64,000 bases of DNA, from contig MZZL01000387.1 in assembly GCA_002749535.1 (NCBI GenBank), positions 327,249-391,248 of the forward strand, read 5' to 3'. Positions 23,987 through 34,607 of the stretch are shown in pieces. Source of the DNA: Apophysomyces variabilis (taxonomy: Eukaryota; Mucoromycota; Mucoromycetes; Mucorales; Mucoraceae). Each line of letters begins with the position of its first letter. Position 1 is the first letter of the stretch. The notes beneath the pieces are model-generated. The model saw nothing but the letters and a program-made list of their open reading frames with translations. It made no database searches and was not told the DNA's origin. The translations under genes were made by a program, and so were the position numbers.

Positions 23987-26900
23987 TTGGTTTATGGTTG
24001 TTTTGAATGAAGAGAGTGTTGGGTCATTGAGGTTTGGGTCTTTTATAGTCGAGGATTCATGCGGGTTTTTTTTGTGGTCTATTTTTATACACTAATTTAA
24101 CTTCCGGCAGTCAGTTTGCCTAAGCTTTCACATTATAGGGACATCTTAACATATGCCAAATGAATCAAATGGGGAACAAATCTTTGTGATATTTTGGATA
24201 AGGATCAGTCGATTGTATTTCTTATTTTTCTTTTGTGTAGGACCATTAGAATGGAGAAATTGCATATCTCTTCTCCTTTGTCGTTCCTTGCATAAGAATT
24301 TCTTGGTTCTGCCAGGACAGAAAAAAAAAAAAAAGGAGCCAAGAATTCTAAGTCGCGCTTGGTTACTTTTCTTCTCCACATATCCTTTTCAGTCTGTTGT
24401 TTTACTTCTTTTGTGACATAGCAATTCATCCAAGCCATTGTTCATACGGAGGTGAATAAGGTAAGAAAATAGATGGATAAGCCATAAATTAAGATTAAAG
24501 ATAGATCTTTTGCTGAATATAAGCTTCTCTTTCTCCAGAACTAGTTTGCCCTCTAATTCTCTATTTCGGGATACCTCCTTATTGTCCTTTCTTAAAAAAA
24601 ATTGCTTGTGATGATTTATGATAATAATAATATATCGCGTGGCACCCATGGAATCCGATGAGCCACACTTTGCCGCGCGGCACATTCTGATGACAAAAAG
24701 ATCGGGGCTGAGCATATTAATTCAGCATGGGTACTTAGTGTTACACTACCCTAATCTCCTTCTCGTTTAAACAATCGTTCTATTCTTGTTAAACAAAGAC
24801 TTGACTAAACAAAGAAAAACAGCAGTACCACTCACACGGGTAACGTTAAGGAAAAAACAAAGGAATGGGCGCGAAAAACGTGCCCCTTGTGCTATAAGGA
24901 TCAAGGTAAAAAGGGAAAAAGAAAGTAGGGACATTAGGAAAGGCTGGCTATCGATAATTTAGATTCAGCATGTTAGCTAAACGACGATAGTCGCCCGATC
25001 CCACCGTTCCATGCATCGGCCACATCCGCAACGAGAGCGGTTCACATATCGAAAGCAAAGAGACACTCATAGAAAAAGAGCAGAATATAAACAGAAGAGA
25101 AAACGTATATCAGCACAGCGAACTCATTGTGCAGAAAGTCGTGACAGTTTGCAAACATAAGCTCTGCAATGGATCGATACATTGACCTACTTATTGGGCA
25201 GTGTCTCCTTGCCTGTATAATGCATGCTAATTGTCCCCTTGCCATTTGTTGTAGCCTATCTGGCCCCTGTACCCATTCTGTCGACTTACGGACTAGAGTA
25301 CAGAAAGCAGGGCTAGCCAAAAAAAAAATGTGCAATACTTTGACGATGTCAAATCTATATCCTTTCAGAGAACACACTGGACAGTACTTACTCGTGAATG
25401 GATGAAACTTGAAATAGGAATCCAACGGTTGCGTTGTACCCAAACTAGATGGCCATAGCAAGCTTAAGTCGGCGGTATGCATGAAGGCTTCGATTCTTAT
25501 CAAGGACCTGCGGAGAGGTCAACTCATAGGCAAGAAGGATGCTCAATAACATATACCAACAGAATCCGTTTAAGAAATCAAAACATCAGATAATGGCTAA
25601 TGGCAATTCAGCAGCATACGCTCATAGTCAGTTCAAAGTCCTAGCTGTTGACAAGCTTGAGACGGTGTCAACGCAATTGTACATATCACGCAGACTCATG
25701 AATTTGCTACTGTCTTTCTATTCCTTATTTCAGTTATAAATAGACTATAAATCCTTACCAGTAAAAATGAATATCGTAGCCATTGAGCCTTTATAGTATC
25801 TAGAAGAAACACGCTGGCAGCGTTGATTGGAGGAGTAACACAGTTGTTGTATTCCTTGATTATGGTAGCAACGGTTAGATTTTGGTGCCCTCTGTTTCTT
25901 TTCAAATGATTAGGACGTTCAGCAATTTTCTATAGGCATGTTTGAGGTGTTTTGTTATTATTCAGATGTACAACAAAAAGATTGCCTTTGGGAGGTCGTG
26001 CCGATAGAAAAGCTTTGGCCATGCCTGGTACATAAAAATACACGCTCAGTCGCTTATCCAAAACGGCAATGGGGCAGCACAGATCAAGCCTCACCAAGCT
26101 TAGCCAAAAAAAAAAAAAAAAAAAGCTTGAGCATGGCAACATCTGCAACAGCCACTCACGAACCACATGACAGAGAAGATCGACAAGTGGGAAATTGTTC
26201 GCTGGTAACCAACAAAGCCATCCCCATGACAATTTACGTGGATGCACCGCTCTTTTGCATCCAAGGTGGCGATGCATTCGGGCTTGTGTTGGTACTTTAG
26301 TGATATCTCTTTAAACTCTTCAAACCTAAGCAAAAGAAAGGAAGAAAAAAAACTCAAATCGTGTTGTACATTAGATTGGTCATTTTTCTGTTTCACGAGA
26401 GAATTTCTGGTCCTCCTTGCTCCCCTATTGTGCCCCCGCTAATCCCGTATCTTTCAGTGCCATTTAAGTTGGAACACTGATCGATATGATTAAGTGCCAT
26501 TGTGTCTCGCTTCTTATTCCTTTACGCTTCATCGATCGCAAACAGAAAATAACGCACCCTATCACATGGGACAAGGGAAGATGGTTTCATAGCCACATCA
26601 CGCTAGCAAACTAGTCCGTTAAAACTACTTTTCACATCAGTATGAAAACGGTAAGGAGAGATCCTTGTTTCTGCCTTTGGCCCCGCAAAATGTTCAATGG
26701 AAATTTTATTTTATTTCACCTTTTGAAGGAACAAAGACAATAGCATTATGTCAACGCGCGTTGTCGCTATGACAGTAAATCACATCTTCACATTATATAT
26801 CTCATCTCTCGCACACACACACACACACACACACACATTATAGTAAAGAAATGCCGTTTTGGTGTTGGGCCCCACATAAAAGGTCTTGGAGGACTGCAAA

Positions 26901-27300
26901 TTTCCATTCAAGGCAAACTTTTCAGATACCGTTGCTACCTCATTCGCAGAAATCTTTCATTCCGATAGCCTTTTAAAACCCATCTCCATATTTGAAAATT
27001 AGCGAATATATTAGGGAAGCCACTGTTTTCTACCAAAAAAAAACTGGTGCTGCATTACCCTCATCCATCAATACAGGAAAAGAGAAAATCACTGTTACTC
27101 AATACACAAAACAGAAAGATGAGTGATCATTGCAACGTTTTACAATCAAAAACATAGTCATCACCACACTTAAAAAAAAATCCTCTCATGGTTATTAAAA
27201 AGGCAGCTCTTGCCCTCCTTTCTACTTCAAGGCGTGTTTATATATTATGAGTTGTTTATGTCCGTACTATCCTGAGAATATTGTATAGAGCCTTACAAAT
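23987..27300. other. Low-complexity spacer, no gene recognised
   Basis: About 3.3 kb with poly-A runs (near 24319 and 26107), an (AC)n microsatellite at about 26813-26838 and AT-rich DNA. The longer frames (for example 25042-25503 minus, 25938-26300 plus) cross homopolymers and show no domain. Confidence 0.4.
26813..26838. repeat. (AC)n microsatellite
   Basis: About 13 uninterrupted CA/AC dinucleotides. Confidence 0.85.
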
Positions 27301-27315
27301 AACAATAACAGCCGT

Positions 27316-28160
27316 TCATTGCATTTCTTCAGTATTTTGTTGCATTTCCAATAGTCTCTTCAAGTATTGAGAAGAGGTTTTCGTACTTAGGCCAGGAGAA
27401 TCTGCGTAAGCAGCTTCAAAAATTACTTCCACGGTTGCTACAATATGTCTCCAATGAACCAATGCCTGACACCAAACGGGTGAGTGTGCGGTGGTATGGT
27501 GGGGAGGGGGAAGGCGGGCGCTGCGAAGTGAGCGGGCCAAGGCTGACCATCCTCAGACAAAGGTGTCCTTATTCGTAAAAGCCGTGACAGGAAACTTTGA
27601 TCTGCACGATCCGCTTTTTCCACCGCTGCAGCATGTGAGAGAAAGCTATTTTGTTTCTTCGGATACCTAACAAGCAGTGACAAGGCCGAAAAACAGGCAT
27701 TTATCTGAATAGTCGTTGCTATACTATTGGGATGTATTTGCTGGGTAATCTCGTCTCCATTTCTTGGGAAATAGTCAAACTGCGAAAAGTCCTTTGAGGA
27801 ATTATCGCCATTTTGACTTTGCTTGAAGACACTCGCATGTTTTTGCTTCGTTTTCATGACACATTATCTAACTTGCTTAGGCACTAACCATTCTCGGTGA
27901 GCCAATAAATGTTGTCTTACTATTCTGCCATGTTGCTTGGTAGGGCTTCCAACACATAGGCTGTCCATTTCGCGACGGATATGTATAACTGCGTCGCTGC
28001 GATCAATGCACATTTGAATACTTATTGCTTCGTTAATCAAGATAACATGAACCTGTGAAATATGAATATCTTAATACAAGCAATCACTCTACATACTGGA
28101 CATGGAGATTTCGTTGACCACTGTTTTCAAAAGAACGCGCCAGACTCTAAGATAAACATA
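27316..28160 (-). CDS. Unrecognised multi-exon gene candidate
   Basis: Three minus-strand segments look coding but are in different frames. (a) ~28056-27890: VHVILINEAISIQMCIDRSD then AVIHIRREMDSL and IVRQHLLAHREW, preceded by a good acceptor (TTTCACAG). (b) 27857-27540: includes INACFSALSLLVRYPKKQNS and SFLSRLLRIRTPLSEDG. (c) ~27465-27316: ALVHWRHIVATVEVIFEAAY then ADSPGLSTKTSSQYLKRLLE, reached via an acceptor GTGTCAG at about 27466, ending at TGA 27316. Amphipathic, non-repetitive sequence and splice-like borders argue for one real spliced gene. I could not fix the donors or the start and do not recognise the family; 28160 is only an approximate 5' limit. Confidence 0.4.
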
Positions 28161-28569
28161 GCTACTAAGCAATTACATAATACATAAGGAGAACAACTGT
28201 GAGCAGTGTAATTGTGCGTTAAATGATCGACACATCAGATCTTTCTTGAGAATATTTAACGGCGATTCATCCAACGGTATTGATAATGGTCAGAGGAGGG
28301 TCAAATGGTTTCCCTTGGTAATGGAAGAGATACCCACATCAATTTATTACGGTCTTAATCATCATGATTGAGTCATTCATGACAAAGTTATTCTGTCATA
28401 TACGTTTGATCGTATTCCTTCTTTTATTCCAATCTTCTTTTACACTTTCTTCTTTAAGCTTCTTCTTACTTTTTCCTTCCGAGTCTTAAGGAGATGCCAC
28501 ATAAATAGCGCAAATCAACAATGAAAAGAACAGGTATGACGAAATGTATTGTACAAGAACGTCTTCTTA

Positions 28570-31500
28570 ATGGCAATGGCAGACGTAAGAAAACAGAAGT
28601 GTCATCGCACTGATGAAGACGATAACGGAGGTATCGCTTTTATTAGCGATTCACTATTTTAAGATATTGTATTAGACACTCTTGCCAAAGTGGATCTTTC
28701 TCAGATGTCAGAGAGTACCGTGAAGTGGCTGAAGACAGTCTGCAAACCAACTAGAGCTCCACCTGTCCGAAAGAATAGAAAGAAGACCGATGAGGAGAAG
28801 GAGGCCGAGGCGAGGCGAAAAAAAGCTGCAAAAATCGAAGAATCCTATAAACTCTATATAACCAATCCCAACAAATACTGCAAGACCTGAAAAATCTCCT
28901 CGCCAAGGACAATGCGATCACGTTCTTGCCGTTCAAGCAGCCTGTGTCCAAGCCATGTCACATCCAAATCAGAAGATGCCAAAGAAGCACTATGGGAAAT
29001 GTAGGTTCCTTCTGGTCTTCATCAGTTCCTATTGAGTTACTTCTGGTTCCTGATGTACTATTTCTTACTTAATGAAAAATAGTGCATTAGGAACCATTTC
29101 CCATAGTGAAGGATTAGGGGAGTCGCCTCTACAGTACACAAGAAAGATCAGTTTGGCTGCGGTGTGCAGCGAAAACATAGTGCTTAGAATAAGAGACTTA
29201 CAGACATCTATAAGAAGTTAGTGTTCTCTTTTGTTGTGCTGAATTCTCACCCATGAAATATGGTTTAGCTTTGACGCGAGAAATTGAGTTACTTTTTTCA
29301 CGCTTTGTGCTTTGGCGATTATCCAACAGCAAGCCTATTCCGCATCTGTGCTTTCAGCAGGACTTTTTCTATGCATGCGGACAAATGATTTTGGGAAGAA
29401 ACATCACCTCAAGGCAAATACTACAGCAACTAGAATTTCTCACAGACTTGCACACTGTCTACAAGGGATATGAGAGATTAAGGACAGGCCAAGACGATAA
29501 ACCGTTAGTTGGCATATCCGGTGATATAATGCATTGTTTCGCGTCTACATGTGCTCAAATGGCAGTCGCGGCTTCCAATCATGTAGTCGAAAATTATAGT
29601 CAACGTATGGAGAAGTATATCAAATACTGTCTCCAAATTGAGCTGGCAAGTAGAACATCTGTCAATGTTTTTAGGGTAACGTACTTTGTGCAAACGCAGG
29701 AAAAGCTCTAGATATCACAACGGAAGATATAAAGAAACTGGCCAAGTTTCCCTATGACATTGGGGCAAAAGAACAACCGCATTATCCGTACTCAATTGTG
29801 CCAAGGGCCGAATTCAAGACCGCAACCAATACGGTCTTGCAGAATGTCAATATTTGTCCTGAAAATGTTCCTGTCACATCAACCGAGCTGGCGGCTAAAC
29901 CTCGTGTCTATGTACGGCCTCTGTACGAAATCCTCGAGGACCTCGAGCCTTTAGGTGATACACCAGTCCGCAAACCGATGCCGATCCTTTTTCGAGGGTG
30001 GTTATTTCGCAAATTTTCAGAAAAATTAGAGAGTTTCAAGAATCTTTCAAGACGAAAAAAAATCATTCTTGGTAGGGAAGACCCGAAAAGCTGTTTGTAG
30101 TCTAGCCGAAGATTTACCTAAGGTAACAAAACAAAAAGGAGGAATCCATCATGTTAAAAATGGGATATAGCTTGAAAAAGCAAACGACAACGGTGTCACA
30201 TGTATAATTCTTTGCGCTAAGCAAACATCTCTTAATGCGCCAAACTTATTCGAGAAAGAGATACGATCAGTGTTCAAAGATGATATTTCTTCAGTATACT
30301 ATGTTTATATACAGAAGCTTTTGGCAAAAACTGCTAAAAAATTGGTCAGAGGGGTTTTTATGCCAAAAATCCAAGGTTCCAGCGAACGTCTATTTACAAT
30401 CATGCCACGAACGGCAACTACCTGGCGATATATCCAAATAGATCACCAAACATTAGCATCATTGGTTGGAGTTAGCCAAAGAGCAAACAAAGACGAAATG
30501 TTTTGGGAAGCATTTGATTTCATAAAGACAAGAAATACCATCGTTGTATGAAATGAAGAACTCAAACCAGAAAACGTTTCGGTCACTCGCAACAGACGGT
30601 TACACGTTCTCTAGGAAAAAGGCAACACTTGACTGAAGATAAGAAGTTGGCAAAAACTATGAAGGACTTTCAGGGGGCATCTGCATGACTTTGACTTGAT
30701 AGGCGTAGATCCTGGGATAACGGATGCGTATGTTGCCAGCAATGGTCATGAAGAATATAGCCATGAGACCATATCATCATCCTTGAAAGTATGTTACCAC
30801 CTCGGCCCATTACAGCGCAAGCAAAGCAATCATGGAACGTATGAAAACGAAAAGCCTAAGATCCAGCAAATCGAAAAAGATATGCCTAGCGCAAAGACGG
30901 CCAGTATATCTCAGTTCGATCGTTATGCTCGCTTTTTATTGTTGCACATGTCGATATTACACCAATACTACGACAGGAGGTATGCAAGCCTTCCTTTTTG
31001 GCGATAAGCTTAAAATCATCATTCTATGTGCATCATTAACTTTATGTACCGCTCATTGAAGACGTATTGGTCGCCAACAGGCTAGTGACGAGTTTGCGGA
31101 ATGTTTAATATCCGGTGGCAGCAAATATCCTACAAAAAACACCAGAAATCAGAGAAGACATCGTAAGCAAAAGAAGAAACGCCGGATACGACAAAACAAG
31201 ATCAAGGCAGGAACTGTTAAGCGAACGGAAACTTCGGACACTGAACCGAGGTAAGAGTTAAAATGTGAAAATAGATGCTTTGTCGCTGACATGGACAAGT
31301 CCTCGTCGTTTGAACTCTTCCCTGGAAAATAGAAGTAGAACCAATTGTCGAAGGCTGCCGAATACATTTGCGAGATAAAAGTCAACAGATAATTTTAAAG
31401 ATTGACTATGATAGTGAAAATAAATGGTCAAAGGCTACGCCGGATTCGATGAAAAGAAAGCCACTGTTTGCTTTTGGAAGTGCCATGTTCAATAGCACCT

Positions 31501-31847
31501 TGAAAGGCACAGGAGCAGGAATTTCCAACATCATTAGAAGAAAGATTAAAGAAAATGAAGCCAGAGGACGATGCAAGGTCGTAGACGTTGACGAGTTCAA
31601 AACGTCCAAAATTTGTTCTGGCTGTGGAGCAGAGAAACTGCGTAACGTAAAAGGATCGCTGGGTCAGTCGTTGCATGTCGTCGTGCACTGTGAACAATGC
31701 AAAACGGTTTGGAATCGCGATTGTAACGCCAGCAGAGATATTAGACGTATTGCAGAGCATATGGCTCTCAACAACAATAACCGGCCATCACCTTTTCAAA
31801 GAAAAAACCAATTGCCGGGACAAACCCCAAGCAAGACATGCAAGTGA
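28570..31847 (+). pseudogene. Fanzor (eukaryotic TnpB-like RNA-guided nuclease) locus, decayed
   Basis: Successive plus-strand frames together read as one Fanzor protein broken by frameshifts and stops. N-terminal part: 28664-28887 (LSQMSESTVKWLKTVCKPTR, ending at TGA) and 29253-29711 (FASTCAQMAVAASNHVVENY). Middle part: 29700-30100 and 30250-30551 (TTWRYIQIDHQTLASLVG). RuvC-I: LIGVDPGITDAYVASNGHEE (from about 30694), preceded by SLATDGYTFS. A typical helical stretch follows (MPSAKTASISQFDRY). RuvC-II and zinc ribbon: 31368-31847 with PLFAFGSAMFNSTLKG, VDVDEFKTSKICSGCGAEKL, HCEQCKTVWNRDCNASRDI (second CxxC and the RuvC-III Asp in NRD). The C-terminal catalytic block is intact, while several in-frame stops lie upstream (for example ~28886, 29711, 30630-30690). 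A palindromic insertion sits at 28988-29108. Active Fanzors cut DNA guided by an RNA from their 3' end; I could not identify that RNA. Confidence 0.8.
28988..29108. mobile_element. 121-bp palindromic MITE-like insertion
   Basis: The left end CACTATGGGAAATGTAGG continues to GGTTCCT at 29010; the right end AGGAACCATTTCCCATAGTG (29089-29108) is its reverse complement apart from two extra bases (TA) on the left. The flanks are AAG on both sides, a possible 3-bp target duplication; alternatively, if the ends are the TA dinucleotides, a TA duplication as in Tc1/mariner-type MITEs. It lies inside the Fanzor relic and has no coding capacity. Internal sequence is AT-rich. Confidence 0.65.
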
Positions 31848-32385
31848 CTCAGTTCGCATAGGTGAGTGAAATCCACATGACTTTGCCAGTGTTACTAAAC
31901 GATTATGATCTATCCGACGCAGTGAAACGAGCCGAAGAGACTTGTTAAGACTAACAAATAGATTTACGTGCTGGACTATATACGAATGCATCGCAAAATA
32001 TTATCATAAAGAATAGAAATTATAAGACTTGCATTGGTTTTTCCTATTGTCAATATTACTATTTATTGATTGAAAAAAAAAGAACAAGAAAAAAACTTGG
32101 AACTGAAGTAATTGATTTTGATGATGGCAGCAAAGCACAGGAAACCTAAAATCAGAAAAAGGAAAAAAAGAAACAAGCCCAATAAAATATCTGCGTGTAT
32201 CAGCGGACAGGAAAACCTTAAACAAATAAGCGCAATGATGCAATACAAGCGATGACGAAGCAAAATTAAGGGAGAGAAGAAAAATAGAAAACATGGCGAA
32301 ATGAAAATAAAAAAGAGAAAAGACAAAGTACAAAGGTTGTTTCCGTTAACGTCATTAAAATGTAGAAGAAGGAAAAAAAAAAATA
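31848..32385. other. 3' flank of the Fanzor relic, then AT-rich spacer
   Basis: No protein gene is seen. The first ~150 bp would be the expected place for a Fanzor guide RNA, but I find no decisive structure. The A-rich stretch 32070-32390 is the 3' flank of the kelch-BTB gene. Confidence 0.35.
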
Positions 32386-34607
32386 TTAAACGCCAATGCT
32401 CATACTGCTGGATGGATTTATGCCGGATGATGGGGATGTTGGTCCCGTAGACACTAGCTCACGAGACTGGAGATTACTGTCCACTGTATACCTTATTCGT
32501 GCTGTGGATGATGACGATGGTGTATGTGGACTAGAATAAACCAAGTACGGTAATGTATGCCGTTGTAAAGTAGTGTTGTTGTTATTGCTGTTTCCCATGG
32601 TTGTGTTACCATTAGCTACGGGCGCAATGGTTAATGATGAGGTGATCGTCTGCTTTAGCGAGATGCTATTGTTGGACAAAGACCTTGAACGCCCTATTTC
32701 TAGTACTGCTTCGTTTGGCACTGCTTCTAGGAATTCTTCTCGAATAGCGTCTGGCATTTGCAAAAGTGTGTTTGACTTTAACACGGCGCCATAGTTTTGA
32801 AACATGAAATTGAGTGTCAACATCTTCAGCCCTGGTTCATCCGCCATGATGGCCTTTTCAAAAATCACCCCACAGTTTTCTACTGTCATATGCTTTTGAT
32901 AGAGGCGATGACAGCAAATCTTTTTCAGCCGATGCAAAAGATACAGACGAGCAACGACCATCACCTCACATATCACCTCCCAACTTTCATTTTCGTCAAT
33001 ACAGTCGCTGTACAAGTATTTTAGAAATGCCACAACCACTTCATAAGACTCGGGTAATTCCATCCGTTGACGCTGAGCTTCCATCATGCCAGATTTGTAG
33101 ATGTTTCTAAAGTGCGGCCAACGTGTGAGCAAAATCACCTGGTGTACATGGAGCTCTTGACCATTGGCTGGCACAATCACGAAATCTGAAAGCTCGGGAT
33201 TCTTCAGTAATTGAGCAAATTCATGCGAATAACGAACGGGCGCGATATCGTAAAGACCAAGTGATTCACCATTGATCACCAACGCATCCCTATTTTTCGT
33301 CCCACGTCAGACCTCCTATTTCTCTCTGTCTCTCTCTTTTTTTCTTTCATTTTCAAAAAGCATTCTTTACCTGAAATGATCATAACCCTGTGGTCTGAAT
33401 GGATCCGTGTTCCCTAAGAACAGAAGATTATTGACAATCACCTTCGATTGATCGTCGGGCGCATCCGGTTGGATGTTGTCACTGATCACTGTAAAATAAT
33501 TCCAACCGCCAACTTCAAAATTTGCATTGCATTCTTGTCGCGTCCAAGTCAGTGTATCCAAGTCAAGCATCCAAAGCCCATACATGGAATCCCGATTAGC
33601 ACAGGCTGTCTGACCCCTGGCAAGATACCGTCCAAAAACCAAAAGCTTTCCACAAATAGTTTCACAGAAGTGTTGGCTTTTTAGCAACACCATTTGACTG
33701 TCAGCATTGGACTGGGCCCCCCTTAGAACAAGATGGGGTGTGTAGGGTGGCGTGTTGATATTGACGACAAAGAGATCGGATACCGTATTGCCATGCTCAT
33801 CTTTGCCACCATAGATGTACATCTTATGACCTATCAGCGTTGCGGAATGATTGTATCGAGGTGGGATACTGTGGTATTTTGTCCATGTAAATGTTTTTAG
33901 ATCCAGTACACTCATCTCGTCCAATACATAAGTACCTAGTGAAACAGTTTTTTTTTTGGCTTTAACACTCAGGATGTGGGTCATAGTTTGTCCTTACAGT
34001 CGGAGTTCTTTGCAAAGCCGCCATAGATAAATAACTTATCCTCAAAGACGATGGCGCTATGAAGATACCGGGCAGGGATAGTGCCATTGACATTGGGTTG
34101 GATCCACGTTAACTTGTCAAGGTCAAAGAGATGGATATCGTCGCAGTATTCCTGGAATTCATTACATCCTCCTGCAGAGCCACCATGAAGCGAAAACCAC
34201 AAAAAAAAACGATAGGATAAAAAAAAATTGGGATGGTGAACTCACCAAAAATGATGATATAATTTCTCCAGAGCGTGGCCGTGTGGCCATAGCGTTTGTG
34301 TGGGGCCGTTCCCTTGGCAGTCTACAGATGATCGACGTCGTGACTGTCAGTGGGCAAAAAGGCAAAAAGGGGACAAGGGGAAGGTGCTAATTCGGTATGT
34401 TGTTTGTTTTTCTGTTTTTGATTTGCTTACATGGATTGTCTCCCAGCGCATATCACATAAATTGAGAAAATGCAAATCTTTGGTTACGTTTCCACCGCCT
34501 CCGTAGACAAACAATCGATGGTCGACTTTGACAAACGAGGGACGCCAAAGACCAACGAGATTGTTACCGGTCGTTTGGATAGGTTGACCTGAATTTTGCA
34601 AAAGCAT
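32386..34607 (-). CDS. Kelch-repeat BTB/POZ protein
   Basis: Five exons: 34607-34431, 34321-34246, 34171-33998, 33935-33371, 33289-32386. The sum is 1896 nt (631 aa), all in phase. Kelch blades occupy residues ~10-330: DHRLFVYGGGGN, RYGHTATLWRNYIIIFGGGC, RYLHSAIVFEDKLFIYGGFA, RYNHSATLIGHKMYIYGGKD and a divergent YLARGQTACANRDSMYGLWM blade. A BTB domain follows (~350-470: LSDFVIVPANGQELHVHQVI; ESYEVVVAFLKYLYSD), then a BACK-like segment and a Ser/Asn-rich tail. The order kelch-then-BTB is the reverse of animal KLHL proteins but common in fungi and amoebae. Such proteins are often substrate adaptors of CUL3 ubiquitin ligases; that role is inferred. Confidence 0.88.
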
